A DNA stretch of 64,000 nt from Taxawa tesnikishii (nom. ined.). Lineage: Eukaryota > Ascomycota > Dothideomycetes > Dothideales. The stretch lies in the NCBI GenBank assembly GCA_030247885.1, contig JAPDRO010000024.1, positions 124,001 to 188,000 on the forward strand, in the 5' to 3' direction. Positions 36,304-48,832 of this stretch are shown here, piece by piece (the first letter of the stretch is position 1; every line of letters begins with the position of its first letter). Below the pieces are notes generated by a model that saw nothing but the letters and a program-made list of their open reading frames with translations, made no database searches and had not been told where the DNA came from. The translations under genes and the position numbers were made by a program.

Positions 36304-39300
36304 CTAGTCCTCCTCGTCGGAGAAGACCTCCTCACCACGCTTGCGGCGGGCCATGCGGTCCTTCTTCTTCTTGCGGAGCTCAGCGGAAGTGAGCTTCTTA
36401 GCCTTCTTAGCACCCTCGATCTTGTTGCCCCTGGGATGAACGTTAGTATGCATATTGTGTTGGAAGATGGTGCTTGGGACTTACATTGCATCGAACTTCT
36501 CCTCTTCGTCATCCTTCTCGGTGAGTCTTGGACCAGAGCCCTGACCCTGGACCCAGTTGTGGCCGGATGGGGTCATGCGACCGTTCTGAACAGCCCAGAC
36601 TTCCTCGGTCAGGTTCTCGGTGAACTCACGGGAGTGGGTAATGATAACGACACCACCCTCGAAAGTCTTGAGAGCCTTGGACAGGGCACCCAGAGAGTCA
36701 CGGTCGAGATAGTTGGTGGGCTCGTCGAGGACGATGACGTGAGGACGCTGCCACGAGCAGGCGGCGAGGACGACCTTGACACGCTGACCACCGGACAGAC
36801 CGCGCATACGAGAGTGAGAAACGAGTTCGGCATCGAGACCGAAGTTGGCACAGTGGGCCTCAATCTCCTTGCGGACCAGGGGACGGAACTGACCGCTGGC
36901 AAGGGCTTCCTTCTGGTCAACCTCGGCAACCATCTTGGCGTGGGACTGGATAATCTCGCTACGAGGAATCCAGGCGTTGTCATTGCTCATCATAGGGGTC
37001 CACTTCTCACTCTTCATGCCGACGTTCTCACCAAGAGCAAACGAGCACTCGTACTCGTAGCTGTTCTTGAACTTACGACGAGCGTGGATACCGATAACAC
37101 GACGCAAGGTGCCGTCGATCTTGTAGATCTTGTCCATGGCTTTCTCATCATCCTCGGTGACGATCTTGTTGGCGCGGTCCATGGTCTCACGGTCCTCACC
37201 GGTCTGGAAACGCCACTGAATGTACTCAGAGGGAGTCTTGTCGAGGTGGTTATCGATGTGAGCGAAAGCATGTTGCTTGATGTAGGCGATACGGATGTTC
37301 TCGTGCTGGTAGACCTCACCGCTGGTGGGGATGAGCTCACCAGTCAGGACATTGACGAGAGTGGATTTACCGGCACCGTTGGGACCGATGACAGCAATAC
37401 GAGATCCCAGAGAAACTTGGAAGGTGATGTCTGTGAGCTGGGGCTTGGGAGTGCCGGGGTACTGGAAGGACATGTTGCTGACACGGATGATGGCCTTGGC
37501 CTTGGTCTTGACACCCTCAAGGAAACCAGGCTCGGGGAACTTGAACTCCATGTCGGAGGCGCTGAGCTCGTAGTAGGAACGAGCACTGGGGACCTTCTTG
37601 ACGAACTCGCTCAGATTGCCGCGATAACGCTTGAGCTTAAAGCGCTCGTAGTGGACAACGTGCTGGATAACATTGTCCAAGAACTTGCTGTCGTGGGAGA
37701 CGATGATGGAGGTGCAAGGGGAGTTGCAAAGGTAGTTCTCCAACCAGGCAACATTCTTGACGTCCAAGTGGTTGGTAGGCTCATCAAGGAGCAGAATGTC
37801 GGGGTTCTCGAACACGGCACGGGCCAGAGCCAGCTTCATCTTCCAACCACCAGAGAGGGAGGTGATAGGACCGTCAAGCTGCTCGTCAACAAAACCGAAC
37901 TCGATGAGGGTCTTGCGAACCTCCTCCTCTGGCTTGTTGATGCCGACGCTCTGGAGCTTCTTCATGGTCCAGCCAATGACGGTCTGCTCAGTGTCGGCGG
38001 CATCCAAGTCGTGCTCAACGTAGACAGTCTTGACCTCGTCCTTCTTCGGGAAACCTTCAAGCTGCTCGTTGTTGATGGCACGCATCAGAGTAGTCTTACC
38101 GGTACCGTTAGGTCCGAGAAGACCGTAACGCTGACCACGCTTCAGGCGGAGGGAGGTCTGGTTCAGCAGGATCTTGGCACCATACGCAAGAGAGAAGGTG
38201 CAGTTGCAGAGATCTTCACCCTCCTCCTCGTCTGGCTCAACCTCGTCCTCCTCAGCAGCACCCGGAGAGGCGCGCTTGCGAAGGGACTCAACGATGCTCT
38301 TGGAGTCGTTGTCGCCAGCGACAACGGTGATGAAAGGCAAGCAGTTGGTGATCCAACTGATGGTCTCGGTTTCCTTCTCATCGATGAGCTGACCACCAAT
38401 GGCAGCAACGTACTCGAGAAGGGGCGCAAACTTGGAGATGGGGTGCTTCTTCTCGTCGAAGAGACCCTTCAGGATGGCCAGAACGGTGGCAATGTCACCA
38501 GCCTTAGACAGCTCTGGGATCTTGCCATCCTTAACATCACCAACACGAATGAGGGTGTCCAAGGCCTGCTTGGTCTTCTCACGGGCCTCGGGGTCGGCCA
38601 AGGTCTCGTAGTTCTTCTCGAGACGGGGCATCAACTTGGGCAAGAAGGGAGCGACAATCTGGGGGTCCTCCACGAGCTTACACATGTTGTCGACAATGAC
38701 GGCGGATTTACGCTTGATGGCAGTCTCGCGCTCAACGAGACCACGGTCAAGCAGAGGGACCATGATGGCGAGGGTAGGGCCAGTGACATCGGAAACGAAA
38801 GTGGTGGCACCGAGCAAGTGAACAGTCTCGGGAACGTTCTCAGGCTTGGCGATACACTTGATGAGCTCGGGAATGAAGCGCTCAATATCCTTGTTGACAA
38901 TCAGACCGCAAACCTTCTCCATTGTGCCGTATGCCTTCTTCTTGACCTCGGGCTTGGTGTCCCACATGGCTTCAGAAACGATTGGGATAAGATCCGGAAC
39001 GCGGTATGCGAACTGAGCTGGTGCAGACTCGCAGAGAGACTCGATACACTCCAAATCGGTCATCTTCTCGGGCCATTTCTGAGCGTTGCGGATGGAGTGA
39101 ATCAGGTGTGGAAGGATGGCTTTGACACCGTTGGCGTTGGCCATCTTGACAATAGCGAGAGCGGCCTTCTGTGCGGAGTTCTTGACTGGCACCATCTTGT
39201 CGCCGACGGCGGAGAGGACATTGGGGAGGAGGGAGACGAGGTATGGCTCGACAGCTGGGGAAACCTGGCTGTGCTGAGCGATGGCGGCGATGGCATCCAG

Positions 39301-39639
39301 AGCACGTTCCCGTGCGGTGGCATCCTTCTTGTTGGCGAGCTGCTTCTTCAGCATCTCGACGGCCCTATCGAAAGGGTTAGCTATCACTCGCGGGACGAAA
39401 GATATACTCGAGTAGCAGTGGGCTGCCTCTTCAGCGTGTACTCACTTTGTTGGTGCATCCTCCTCCTCGATGTCGCCGTTGATGAAGATAGCGATCTCCT
39501 GAGAAGAAGCGTTGATCTCATCCTGGGCCTTGGAGACGGTCAGCTTCTGGAGCAGCTGCTCCAGAACCTTCACCGACTGCTTGTTCTCGGACTTGATTTG
39601 TCCTTGACTGTGCTGGTTGACTTCCATAGCGGATGGCAT
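36304..39639 (-). CDS. YEF3: Translation elongation factor 3 (fungal ABC-F ATPase)
   Basis: Fungus-specific ribosome ATPase that helps release E-site tRNA during elongation. Exons 39446-39639, 36485-39364 and 36304-36430 make 1066 residues, close to the yeast protein. Order: N-terminal HEAT repeats; first ABC domain with Walker [12 protein letters not shown], signature [14 protein letters not shown] and Walker [12 protein letters not shown]; second ABC domain with [27 protein letters not shown] and [10 protein letters not shown]. The chromodomain-like insert lies inside the second ABC unit. The C-terminus is Lys-rich ([16 protein letters not shown]) and ends in acidic residues, as in the family. 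Codon use is strongly biased, as expected for a highly expressed gene, and this leaves a very long spurious open frame on the other strand. No frame break. Confidence 0.97.
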
Positions 39640-40437
39640 GGTGGAAGATGTTTGAGTGTGAGGGAAAAGGCGGTCGGTCGGGATTTTGTAGGCGAGGAGA
39701 AAAAACGTGAAGGTGGCGGGCGGGTATTAGTGTGGACCCTATTCGCGCGACTTAAGGGGTATCAAAGTAAAGACAGCCGCGCTACAGTCCGACTTGTGCT
39801 TTTGAGAACGCAGAAGAACTGCCGACTGGAAAGGTTAAGGAGAGGAGGTCTTGAGACGACAAGGAGATGTGTGTGAGAGGGAAGAAGTGGTGCAGTGCAC
39901 TCGTTCTATATATCGGCACAGAAAAAATTGAACATGAATTCCACGCTAGTGTCGCTTAGCGCCGTCAACCCTTCTCTAGGACACTTCGAGAAGGTTTTGC
40001 CATCTATCTCGTTTTTCCGTGCCACCTTGCCGTGCCATCTGTGTTGTTTTTCTGCTCACCGATTCTGGCTTTGCCACACTTGTGAAATTGCATCAATTTG
40101 GTGACAAGCGTTTCCATGTTTAGTGACGCGGCTTATGGCGGTCAGCATGACCTGCACCTGGGCGCCTACACTGAAGCGTTCTACGTGGTGGCCGACACGA
40201 TAATACCAGATGAGTGTTCTCAATAGACCGTTAGCATTAAGAGTTAGAGGCTATTTAACTATTGCAAGGCTGCCTTCCGCTGGTTCAAGAAGGCAATGAG
40301 TAAAGAGCGTTTTAATGGAGTAAGCCTCTCTTGGCCGCCTCTTTGCAGGGTCCCCTATCTGCTATATCCAAAGTCGGAACATACAGACCGGGTGGCTTGG
40401 ACGCATCATTCTAGACGGTTAACCAGCGCACGGGAGC
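39640..40437. other. EF-3 promoter and helicase 3' flank
   Basis: Contains a TATATAT element and pyrimidine-rich stretches near the EF-3 start, typical of strong fungal promoters. No gene seen. Confidence 0.55.
39907..39913 (-). promoter_or_regulatory. TATA-like element upstream of EF-3
   Basis: TATATAT about 270 nt upstream of the EF-3 start codon. Position fits a core promoter with a long leader; unproven. Confidence 0.3.
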
Positions 40438-43400
40438 TCAGCTAGTGCTATGCCCGCGCCAATGACCAGGCGGAATGCCACCGCGAGTACCGCGCGCGTT
40501 CCCGCCACGTCCGCTGCCTCCACCGCGTCCGCCGCGCCCGCCGCGCGCAAATAGGGTTGAACGGAGCGGATGAGGGGTCTTGACTGAGTCACCGTCCTTC
40601 AATCTGCCATTGTCGAAGGTGTCGCTGATCCGCCTGGAGAGATATGGGTCCATGCGGTGTTGTTGCTCGAGCAGCATCGTGGTGTACCGACCCGACTCTT
40701 TACATTTCTTGAAGAGAGAGACGCAGTCCGTCTTCGGCTTCGTTTCCACCCTTGGAGGCGACCACTGGTGCCGGCTGCTTGTCGTCGCCGATCATCACCC
40801 AGAACTTAGCGGACTCCATGTGAAAGGCCGCAGATGTGAAAGGCCGCAGGGGTCATGAGATCTGGCGGCGTGGATTGGGCCGCTTCGTCAGAAACGATCC
40901 CATCAGGCTGGAATTCTTGCAGTGCAGGGTGTGCAGCCGTGCTGTTCGTACAGAACACTACCCGCATGTGGTTCATGGCAAGCATGGTCATCGCCATGTC
41001 AGCGGCAGCGAAGTCGGCTCTTGCCTTCTTCTGCGCCTTGCTCTTTTCACGGCTAACATGGCCTCGTGAATCAAGAGTCAATCCCTGTGCTGCTTTGCTG
41101 TAAGCCTCTGCAGCCTGGCGCAACGGACCGTCATCCAGCTTAGACCAAGCCTCATGAAGTCGCATCTTCTTCTCAGTGAAGCCGTACTGAGCCAGGGCCT
41201 TCTGGGCCATGGCTTTGGCATTGATCACTTCCCAGTGTTCAGGCATGTCAGTCCAGTTGATGCTCTGGACTTTAGCGTCGGCGGTGGTTGTCGAACTGGT
41301 GGCCGCTCCCGCATCCGTCATGGTGGAATCCACAGTCTCTTTCAGCTTGGCGATCTGCTCGTCTGACTTGAAGAAAGCCGAATTGAAAATGCAGACTTTA
41401 TTTTCGTCGCTGTCGCCGGAAATGAGCTCGAGATACCGCTCGTGGATCGCTGCAACTGCTGTGTTCGACCCTGCAGTCACCAAAATCTTGTACCCAGCTG
41501 CCGCAAGCGCCTTCACGAGGACCATGGAAGATTTCGTCTTGCCTATACCGGGTGAGCCCTGGATGAGGAGAAACCCGTCTTTGTTGTTGACGATCAAGTC
41601 TGTGGCGAGCGTCTGCTGGCTGTTGAGACCATGGGCTGCGATTACACCCAGGAACTTCTGCTTCTTATCAGGATGCCTCTCCATGTCTTGCCGCAACCAG
41701 TCGCACTGCTGCCCGGCAGGGCGAGGTGCTCCGAGACAGACTCCTGGAAAGCAGATCCCTTGGTTTCGGACTTGTCCGTTGTGCAACTTGGAAACCGCTT
41801 GCACTTGACGGTCCGAAGCAAGAGTGTCACGCTCTCACTCAATCGTGATGTTGTGCCAGCTATCGCCGAAGTCGACGGGTTGCCCAAAGATTGCTGCGTT
41901 CAACTGGGAATCAAATCCCAGGTCTTCCTCGATGATGTTGCCGGTGTACCAGAAGGTCTGCTGATTGACAATCACGCCAACTTTGCATCTCGTCTCAACC
42001 CTGGGCAGCTGCACGCCTAAATTCAGGAGACCAGGCAGACCCGGAACGTAGATATGAGCGACGTATTGTCCAGCATTGTCCGGGTTCGGCGTGAAGTAAG
42101 CCCTGGTCGTACCTTGCTTGACGCTCGCAGGGGAGTTCAGTAATCTGTCGATCTTCCCTTCTTGATATCTGGCCTCGCGCTCCATGCCGAGTCTGATAAA
42201 AAAGCTATACGTCTCATTGTCCGGAAAGACGTGTTCGTCTTCGACGACTTGGAACTTTTCCGTCTGGAACGGACGAGCTCCTATGACCTCGTTGTTCTGC
42301 TCGTACCACTGCCATTTTACGACCATCCAGCGCGGGACTTCAACCTCGTGGATCGGGAAGTCCGAGTCGCTTGTGCTGACTGTCGGGTACAGAAGCTGGT
42401 AACACCAGGAGTTGCCTAAATATGCCGACATGTACATGCACGTACGGAAAAACGAGTTGAACCGCATCCAAAGTGCGAGGTTGTCCTGCTTGCTGTTCCA
42501 TCGGCTGTAGAGGCACATCTCACGGGTAGACGTGATAGCGGCAATGGCTCTCTCGCCCTCGTTCAGCTTCTCCGAAAATGCTTTGTATGTGTTTTGAAGC
42601 TGCGTTAAACGTTCACGGAAGTCATGGCCTTGCTTGTGGACTACCGGATCGCCCTTTGCGCCATTTTCTACCTCCTCGGGGCCGCAGAGGAACATGTCGG
42701 TTCGCATCAGCTCGCCGGCCGTCGCCAGCCTCAGCAGCTCCGGGTCTGTCGGTGCGGGACAACCCTTGGGCAGCCCCTGCGTCGCTGCCTCTCCAAAGCA
42801 CATATTGATGCCAATATCGTTGGTATAGCGCCTGATGCTGTTTGCGAAGATGCGGATACCAAGGATATCGACAGCATCAGCACCGGGAGATTTGTTTCCT
42901 GCGGGTAGGTTCTCACGCTTCTTTTCACCAATTGCCTTTGCCTTTCCTTTGCCCTTGTCCTTCTGATCCTTCTCTTGGCTCTTCTCAGAGAGGTCAATTT
43001 TTCTTGTCTTGCCTGTCGGATCGGCAATCTCCGCCTTGTACCTCACTTTGAGTTGAACAGAGGGATACTGTGTGTCGGGGAAGAACAGGAGTTGGAGCAG
43101 CTGGACCTTGTTCTTGTCGTTCGGGCCGCCAACGAAACCGTGTGTTTCCCATTCAGCGGTGTGAGGGTTGCGGAGTACCACCATTGTCCAGCGGTATCGA
43201 TGGTCTTGCAGCGTGAACCCAGCCATTTTCTTGACGAATCTGGGTCGATCCTGGCCGTCATAACGCTCGGTGATTTGACGCAGGTCATGGAGCGGGAGGT
43301 CCCTAGGAGCATTGAATGGATAACGAGTGGGAATCCTCTCCGTGTACTGAAGATGCTTCGGGATGCTGTCCTTTGGAGCCGACTTGACGGGACCGAGAGG

Positions 43401-43526
43401 CTCGCGTCGGCTTGCGATGACCTCCGGGTTGAGATTGTCCACCGTGTACTGGTTAGACAGCGTTACTAACGCGTCGAACGGCGTCACGGTCGTGGGGACC
43501 CCAGCAACTTCGGATGGTTGAGACAT
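40438..43526 (-). pseudogene. Broken superfamily 1 (Upf1-like) helicase gene with RGG tail
   Basis: Frame 1 opens at ATG 43526 and runs 563 codons through an unfamiliar N-terminal region (IFANSIRRYTNDIGINMCFG, WYEQNNEVIGARPFQ) to a TGA at 41835-41837. The very same frame continues for more than 330 codons into a P-loop ATPase: Walker A LLIQGSPGIGKTKSSMVL, motif Ia-like LVTAGSNTAVAAIHERYLE and motif II DEAAQ. An exact 16-bp tandem duplication (40818-40849) then throws the frame; without it the next residues would be motif III, GDDKQPAPVV. One more slip near 40710 precedes LLEQQHRMDPYLSRRIS, a motif IV-like block. The rest of domain 2A is missing; the gene ends in RGG repeats (GGRGGRGGGSGRGG). 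At least three lesions in one gene, a real duplication among them, suggest a decaying gene. Cargo or pathway unknown. Confidence 0.75.
40818..40849. repeat. Exact 16-bp tandem duplication inside the helicase gene
   Basis: ATGTGAAAGGCCGCAG occurs twice in a row. Sixteen bases shift the frame by one and bring a stop codon just downstream on the minus strand. It looks like a replication-slippage event. Confidence 0.95.
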
Positions 43527-44474
43527 TTAATAGAAGCAGCACGCTCGCAAAGCGGACCGCAGAAGGGGTTTGAAGCCTTTAGAAGGAGGGAGCGACGGGT
43601 CAGTTCTAGCCTGTCCGGCTCTGAGAAGGGAGAAGAAGAGGGTGTGCCTATACAAGCGCGAGAGGGGAATGAAGGTGTTTGGTATAGAAAGGAACTAGGT
43701 GAGGCAGAAACACTATCAGCTATTTCGCGCTGCGCGTAGTAGGCTTTTTCCGTAGTGTCGCCAAGGCCGGTGAATTCTACGCCGGTCGATACATTTCACA
43801 TCAGCTGCAGGTTTCATTGCCTAGATGGTTTCTGCGACCCAGGCAGGGTTGTCAATGACTGGATTTTCAGTCAGCATATTCATTTTGATATTCAGTAGAT
43901 TATGCCTATACGGTACGCATACTATTGTCTTGCGTTGTAATTACAAGTGATTGATGTTTTCGAATGATTATATAGCTTGTTATGGTACACGACTTACTAT
44001 GATGTATAGGCCTTGTTTAGAGCGTAAGACGAGGTAACAGGGCTGTATAGCTTCGTGAAGCGTCACGTCTTAACGCGCAGTCACGTGATTACTTAACCTA
44101 TTAGGTATATAGTTACCTAGCCGGTATACGAAATAGATTAATCTATTGTCTACTAATCTACCGTTTTGAGGCCTTTTGAGGTATTCTACCTATATCTCTG
44201 AGTATTGAGTAGGTGGGAGCTGCTGAATGTGGCGCTGTCTGTGCGCATGTCATCTCCTCCCAGACTTCCAGTTCGCTGATCTTCCAATTAACTAGACTCA
44301 AGGATAGTCTGGCGTGGAGCAGGTTCTCTTGCAACCGCAAGGCTCGTGTACATCATACTGTTGTCTGCTGCTTTAATGGATTTCAATCCGATTGATCAAC
44401 TACAGAAAACAAAAGTAAATCACTCAGTCATCCCTCATAACCACTCCTCCAGCGATCACGGCAGTCTCTGCCGT
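43527..44474. other. TA-rich island, possible RIP-affected repeat remnant
   Basis: From about 43850 to 44200 the base composition drops sharply in G+C and TpA steps are frequent (for example TATTAGGTATATAGTTACC). There is no open frame. In Pezizomycotina such patches often mark old repeats mutated by repeat-induced point mutation, but I cannot name a family or find ends. It adjoins the broken helicase gene. Confidence 0.45.
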
Positions 44475-45062
44475 TTATGTCAAGCCCCTGACGCCAATAT
44501 TCGCTCTCTTCGTCAGTACCTTGAAGTCTTCCTTAGCCAAGACTCTCTTCTCAAACTCCTCAGGGTCAAAATCGACACCGATCGGGTTTTGCGCAAACTC
44601 CTCGCTGCGCATGAACTCGGTTGCCTCCTCAGGCGTTTCGTAGGCATCGACCTGCGTCTCCAGCATGTTGCCATCCGGATCTTTGTAGTAGATACTGACA
44701 GTTGGACCGTGGTTGGTGCACCACACTGGCTCAATGCCCAGCTCCTTCCGCTGCCGCCAAGATACCATCAAGTCCTCGAGGGTGTTGAAAGTGAAGGCGA
44801 TGTGTTCGAGGCCGGATGAGCCCTGCACTTTGGGGCTTGTGCCGGGGAACGAAGCAATGGCGATGCGGTGGTGCTCGTTGTCGTAGGTCAGGAAGGCGAG
44901 GTAGCCGTTCTCGTACACGACATGGGCGCCGAGGAACGTGGTGTAGAACTTGACCATTTCGTCGAACTTGGCGGTTCGGAGCACGACGTGCGCGAGCTTT
45001 GCTGGGCTAATCGTTTTGCTTGGCTTGCTGCCGGCCAGAGTGGTGGCGTCGTCGCGGGCCAT
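44475..45062 (-). CDS. Glyoxalase/bleomycin-resistance/dioxygenase (VOC) fold protein
   Basis: Single exon, 195 residues from ATG 45062; an upstream in-frame start-like codon would add 44 residues that look like leader. It has one full VOC module: LAHVVLRTAKFDEMVKFYT, then FLGAHVVYENGYLAFLTYD, GLEHIAFTFNTLEDLMVSW, and VSIYYKDPDGNMLETQVD. The His in LAHVV, the His in LEHIAF and the Glu in MLETQ are in the positions used as metal ligands in this fold, so it may be a metal-dependent dioxygenase or lyase. The substrate cannot be inferred. The C-terminal 40 residues (FMRSEEFAQNPIGVDFDPEE) are typical of fungal members near biphenyl-diol dioxygenases. Confidence 0.85.
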   Translation of the reverse strand: MARDDATTLAGSKPSKTISPAKLAHVVLRTAKFDEMVKFYTTFLGAHVVYENGYLAFLTYDNEHHRIAIASFPGTSPKVQGSSGLEHIAFTFNTLEDLMVSWRQRKELGIEPVWCTNHGPTVSIYYKDPDGNMLETQVDAYETPEEATEFMRSEEFAQNPIGVDFDPEEFEKRVLAKEDFKVLTKRANIGVRGLT

Positions 45063-47059
45063 TGTTGGTTTGTTTAAGTAGCGATGTTTAGTGAGATGAG
45101 TAATGGTGTTGAGTTGCACATATTGGGAAGGGATTGAATGAGCAGAGTCTTCCTGGTGTTTATGTACTCCAGACGTCCTTGTGTTATGAAACACAATGCT
45201 GATGAATCGGTGATAGTAAGGAGAGGCCTGAAAATTCCCCTCTCCCTTCCTTCGTCACCGGCCGTTCTGAAAAGGGAAACAACCTGCGCGAGCAGCAACC
45301 TGACCGGAACATCAGACTTGCGGATCCGGTAGATTCGGTATTCGGTCTTCGGCTTGAGGCGTCCGCTCAATGGATGGTTACTAACGTGGTCGGACATCGG
45401 GATTGCAAATCTCCTACTACACGACATACAACACGGATCGAGCATTGCGACGCCGACTAACCGTGCTGAGCAAGTTAAGGCTTGCTGTCGCGGAATAGAA
45501 GATGTGTTACTCAGCTTACTAAGTCAGCCTGCAGGACCAATGTTGTGCAGGATCTCCCCGCAGACAGGCGGAACAGCCCTCGAGCATTGCAGCGTTGGTG
45601 TCGAGCTGCAAGTGGCTCGACCAAAACCAATAGAATGGCGGATCGCGTTCGAAGAACCTCGGTATGTCAGATATTGCAGTCGTATAGCAGTCGCCGTTGC
45701 CTCAAAGTGGTCAGCGGTCGAACGGTCCGCTTCGCGGCGTGCGTTTACCTGGCGTGTATGCGTGGGTGAACCGAGCACTTTGAATAGTACTCGTGTGGTA
45801 TCTGCACGGCACCCAAGGAACAACTTCCGTTTCGCTCTGCTTGAGACTTCATCCTTTGGATCTGGTTTCTATGTTACTGCTGTGCTCATCGCAAGTACTT
45901 TCGAGCCAGATGAAGGGAATCTGATTGTTGACACGGGATGCGGATGACGTAAACCGTTATGTGCGATTGAGAGCTCCCGTGTGCTCTCTCTGAAACCAGA
46001 CATCCTTCCTCGCCTCAGAAATGCTTGTTAACGTTCTCTAAATGTTCTTACATCACTCTTTGCTCCTCTGGTGTCTCTGTATCCGCAAACCGAGTGGTCG
46101 TTCTCGTCGATAGAATGTCCCTCTGCATTCATGCCCGAGTAGGAGCAGCTGCTAACCCTTCTTGTATTGCGATTCAGATCCAACGATGTCGACCGTACAA
46201 AAATCTGGCAAAGCGACGTTGGATTCCGAGAACTCGATGACTGTAACATCATAGGTGCGCTGTATCAGAGCTCGGCGGCCAGCAATACTGCGATCTCATG
46301 CCGCCCATGTCCTTCGTTCGGAAACTTCGTCGCTCGTCATAGAAGGGCAACAGACATTTCCAACAAGCTGTCAGTGCAAGCGTCAAGCAGGCTCCATAAC
46401 GGTTGGTAGCAGGTTGGTCCGCTATCGAACGAAGGTCTGAACAGACTGCGGTGAATTCTCATATCCGGACCGGCGTTTTCTGTTCCGAAATCTATATCGC
46501 CTCTCACGAAACCTCTATCGCCGCAGCCGGTCTTCTTATTGCCTGATCCCATCAAGATCTACGTCAAAGAACCGACCAGAAGTTCACGCCTCTGATAAGG
46601 GAGCATTGCAACCTCGCTGCCGACCTTGCCGTCGTCCCGCAAGCGCTGAGCCCCACGAGACGCCTTTCCTTAACGGGCAGCTGAGAGTGCCAAGTTCGTC
46701 CAAGCTTCCGCAAGCTTTCTCTAGTGATGTCGATATCGTCCACCCCAACCTTGCGCACGCAAAGACACTGGTGGACTCGCTCGCCTATTCGACAAGCAAG
46801 GGATGTCTAGCATACCGTCCGAATGGATCCGCAATATTTCTTCTACAGATCAGCGAATGCTGACACACTAGCTTTGCGCTTTTCGTTGCTACCTTCCTGA
46901 GTAGTATCGCGCTGGACACGCGATGCCGGTTGACATCAGATGCTGTTCGCGTAACAGATGCTCAGTGCGCGTCTAGTGGAGTATTACAAAGGGCCCTTGT
47001 GTCTCATCTCGAAACGATGATGGCGAGGACTTTCTAGCTTTGCAGTGAACCTGTCCACC
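45063..47059. other. Two-kilobase gap without a supportable gene
   Basis: The longest open frame (45354-45947, plus strand) has no recognisable motif and no upstream splice context, so I do not call it. No repeat, tRNA or transposon remnant seen. The two ends are promoters of the VOC gene and the carboxypeptidase. Confidence 0.5.
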
Positions 47060-48832
47060 ATGCGTTGTACTCTGCTCCTTACCAGCCTTCTGGCTGTCAC
47101 AACCGCTTCTGCCTTACAGAACCCTCACAAGAGAGTTCCAGCTAGCCTCAAGAAGCGAACAGCTGTTACTACTGAGCAAGCTCCCAGGAAGAGGCAAACC
47201 TCCGCCTACTTGAACTCCAATACTGCCAGTAAGTGGGACATTGCTATCGAACCCCTTGACTGAAGCTGACGCGAGCAGAATTCGCGGTCAATGGTAGCGC
47301 AATTCCGGACGTGGACTTCAACATAGGTGAATCGTATGCCGGTGTGTTGCCCATTACCTCAAACTCGAGTGATCCGAACGGACTTTGGTTTTGGTTCTTC
47401 CCATCCGAGAACCCGGCAGCTAGCGACGAGGTCGTGATTTGGCTGAACGGAGGTAAGATCTGTTGAGGGACAGTATGTGAGCATGGTGCTAAGATAGTCG
47501 CTAGGCCCTGGGTGCAGTTCACTTGACGGTCTGCTACAGGAAAACGGTCCTTTCTTGTGGCAATCGGGTACCTACCAGCCAATCCAGAATCCTTACTCAT
47601 GGGTCAACCTGACCAATATGATCTGGATCGACCAGCCAATTGGTACCGGTTTCTCGCCAGCAGCTCCAGGGGCACCGGCGCAGATCAAGGACGAGCAGGA
47701 TGTTGCCAGAGACTTCATGGGATTCTGGAAGAACTTCATGGACACGTTTGCCTTGAACGGACGCAAGGTGTACATTACTGGTGAATCCTACGCCGGTCAA
47801 TACATCCCGTACATCGCTTCGGCCATGCTCGACACCAACGACACCGAGTACTACAACGTCAAGGGTATCCAGATCAACGATCCCTCCATCAACTACGACG
47901 ACACCCTGATCGAAGCTCCTGCTGTGGGAGCGCTGAACTACTTCTCCAACATCTTCAACCTGAACGAAACCTTTATGGCACAGATCAACAACAGGTCCCA
48001 GGCCTGCGGTTACAACCAGTTCATGGAGACGGCTCTTACCTTCCCTCCTGCTGGCCCTATCCCAACTGCACCCAACTCGTCTCTTCCTGGTTGCGATGTC
48101 TGGAGTGACATCATCACGGCAGCCATCTACATCAATCCCTGCTTCAATCTTTACCACCTCACCGACTACTGTCCCTTCCTGTGGGACCAGCTGGGATTCC
48201 CGTCCCTCGCACCGGGCCCAAGGGACTACTTCAACCGCAGCGACGTGCAGAGAGCGATTCACGCACCGCCCACAGATTACAACGTTTGCGGTGACGACAC
48301 CTTGGGTCTACTTAATCCTGGTGACCAGTCGGTCCCTAGTGCCCTCGGCCCGATCCCAGGAGTCATTGAGCGAACCAACAATGTCATCATCGGCCACGGC
48401 ATGCTTGACTACCTCCTCCTCATGAACGGCACACTCGCCACGATCAACAACATGACTTGGAACGGCAAGCAGGGCTTCCAGACCGCCCCGTCCAAGACCT
48501 TCAACTTCTTCGTGCCTTACCACCAAAGCCTGGGTGACATCCTGTACGAGATCGAGGACCAGCCCATTCCCGCGGTCCCCCAGACCGACACTGCCGGTGC
48601 TGGACTCCTTGGAACAACCCATACGGAGCGCGGTCTCACCTTCGTCACCGTAAACGGAGCAGGCCACGAGATCCCACAGTACGTCCCAGGAGCTGCATAC
48701 CGCCAGCTTGAGTTCTTGCTGGGCCGCATCCAGAGCCTGGAGCAGCGCGGGGACTACACCACGCAGACGGGCAACTTCACTGGCACGACGCCGCCGTCGG
48801 TCAGGCGTCGCCAGCAGATGTGGTCGTCTTAG
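47060..48832 (+). CDS. Secreted serine carboxypeptidase, S10 family
   Basis: Exopeptidase that removes C-terminal amino acids, active at acid pH. Exons 47060-47228, 47279-47452 and 47505-48832 encode 556 residues. The leader [18 protein letters not shown] is a clear signal peptide; a dibasic KR ([10 protein letters not shown]) may be a Kex2 processing site. The oxyanion loop [11 protein letters not shown] spans intron 2, the nucleophile is in [12 protein letters not shown], the Asp in [14 protein letters not shown], and the His in [13 protein letters not shown]. Paired Cys residues and several NxT/NxS sequons suit a secreted glycoprotein. It has no C-terminal GPI signal or vacuolar KEX1-type membrane span; it is closer to the secreted/vacuolar group. 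No frame break. Confidence 0.94.

Noticed and set aside
36289-39876. A 1195-codon open frame on the plus strand
   Set aside because: It lies fully antisense to elongation factor 3. The strong codon bias of that gene removes stop codons from the opposite strand. The translation is repetitive in Leu, Val, Asp and Gly and has no domain.
43800-44220. A named transposon in the TA-rich island
   Set aside because: I could find neither terminal repeats, a target-site duplication nor any coding remnant, so only a TA-rich patch is reported.
45354-45947. A 197-codon open frame on the plus strand
   Set aside because: Composition resembles random GC-balanced sequence, there is no domain, and the frame begins on top of the VOC gene's upstream region. 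Too weak to call.
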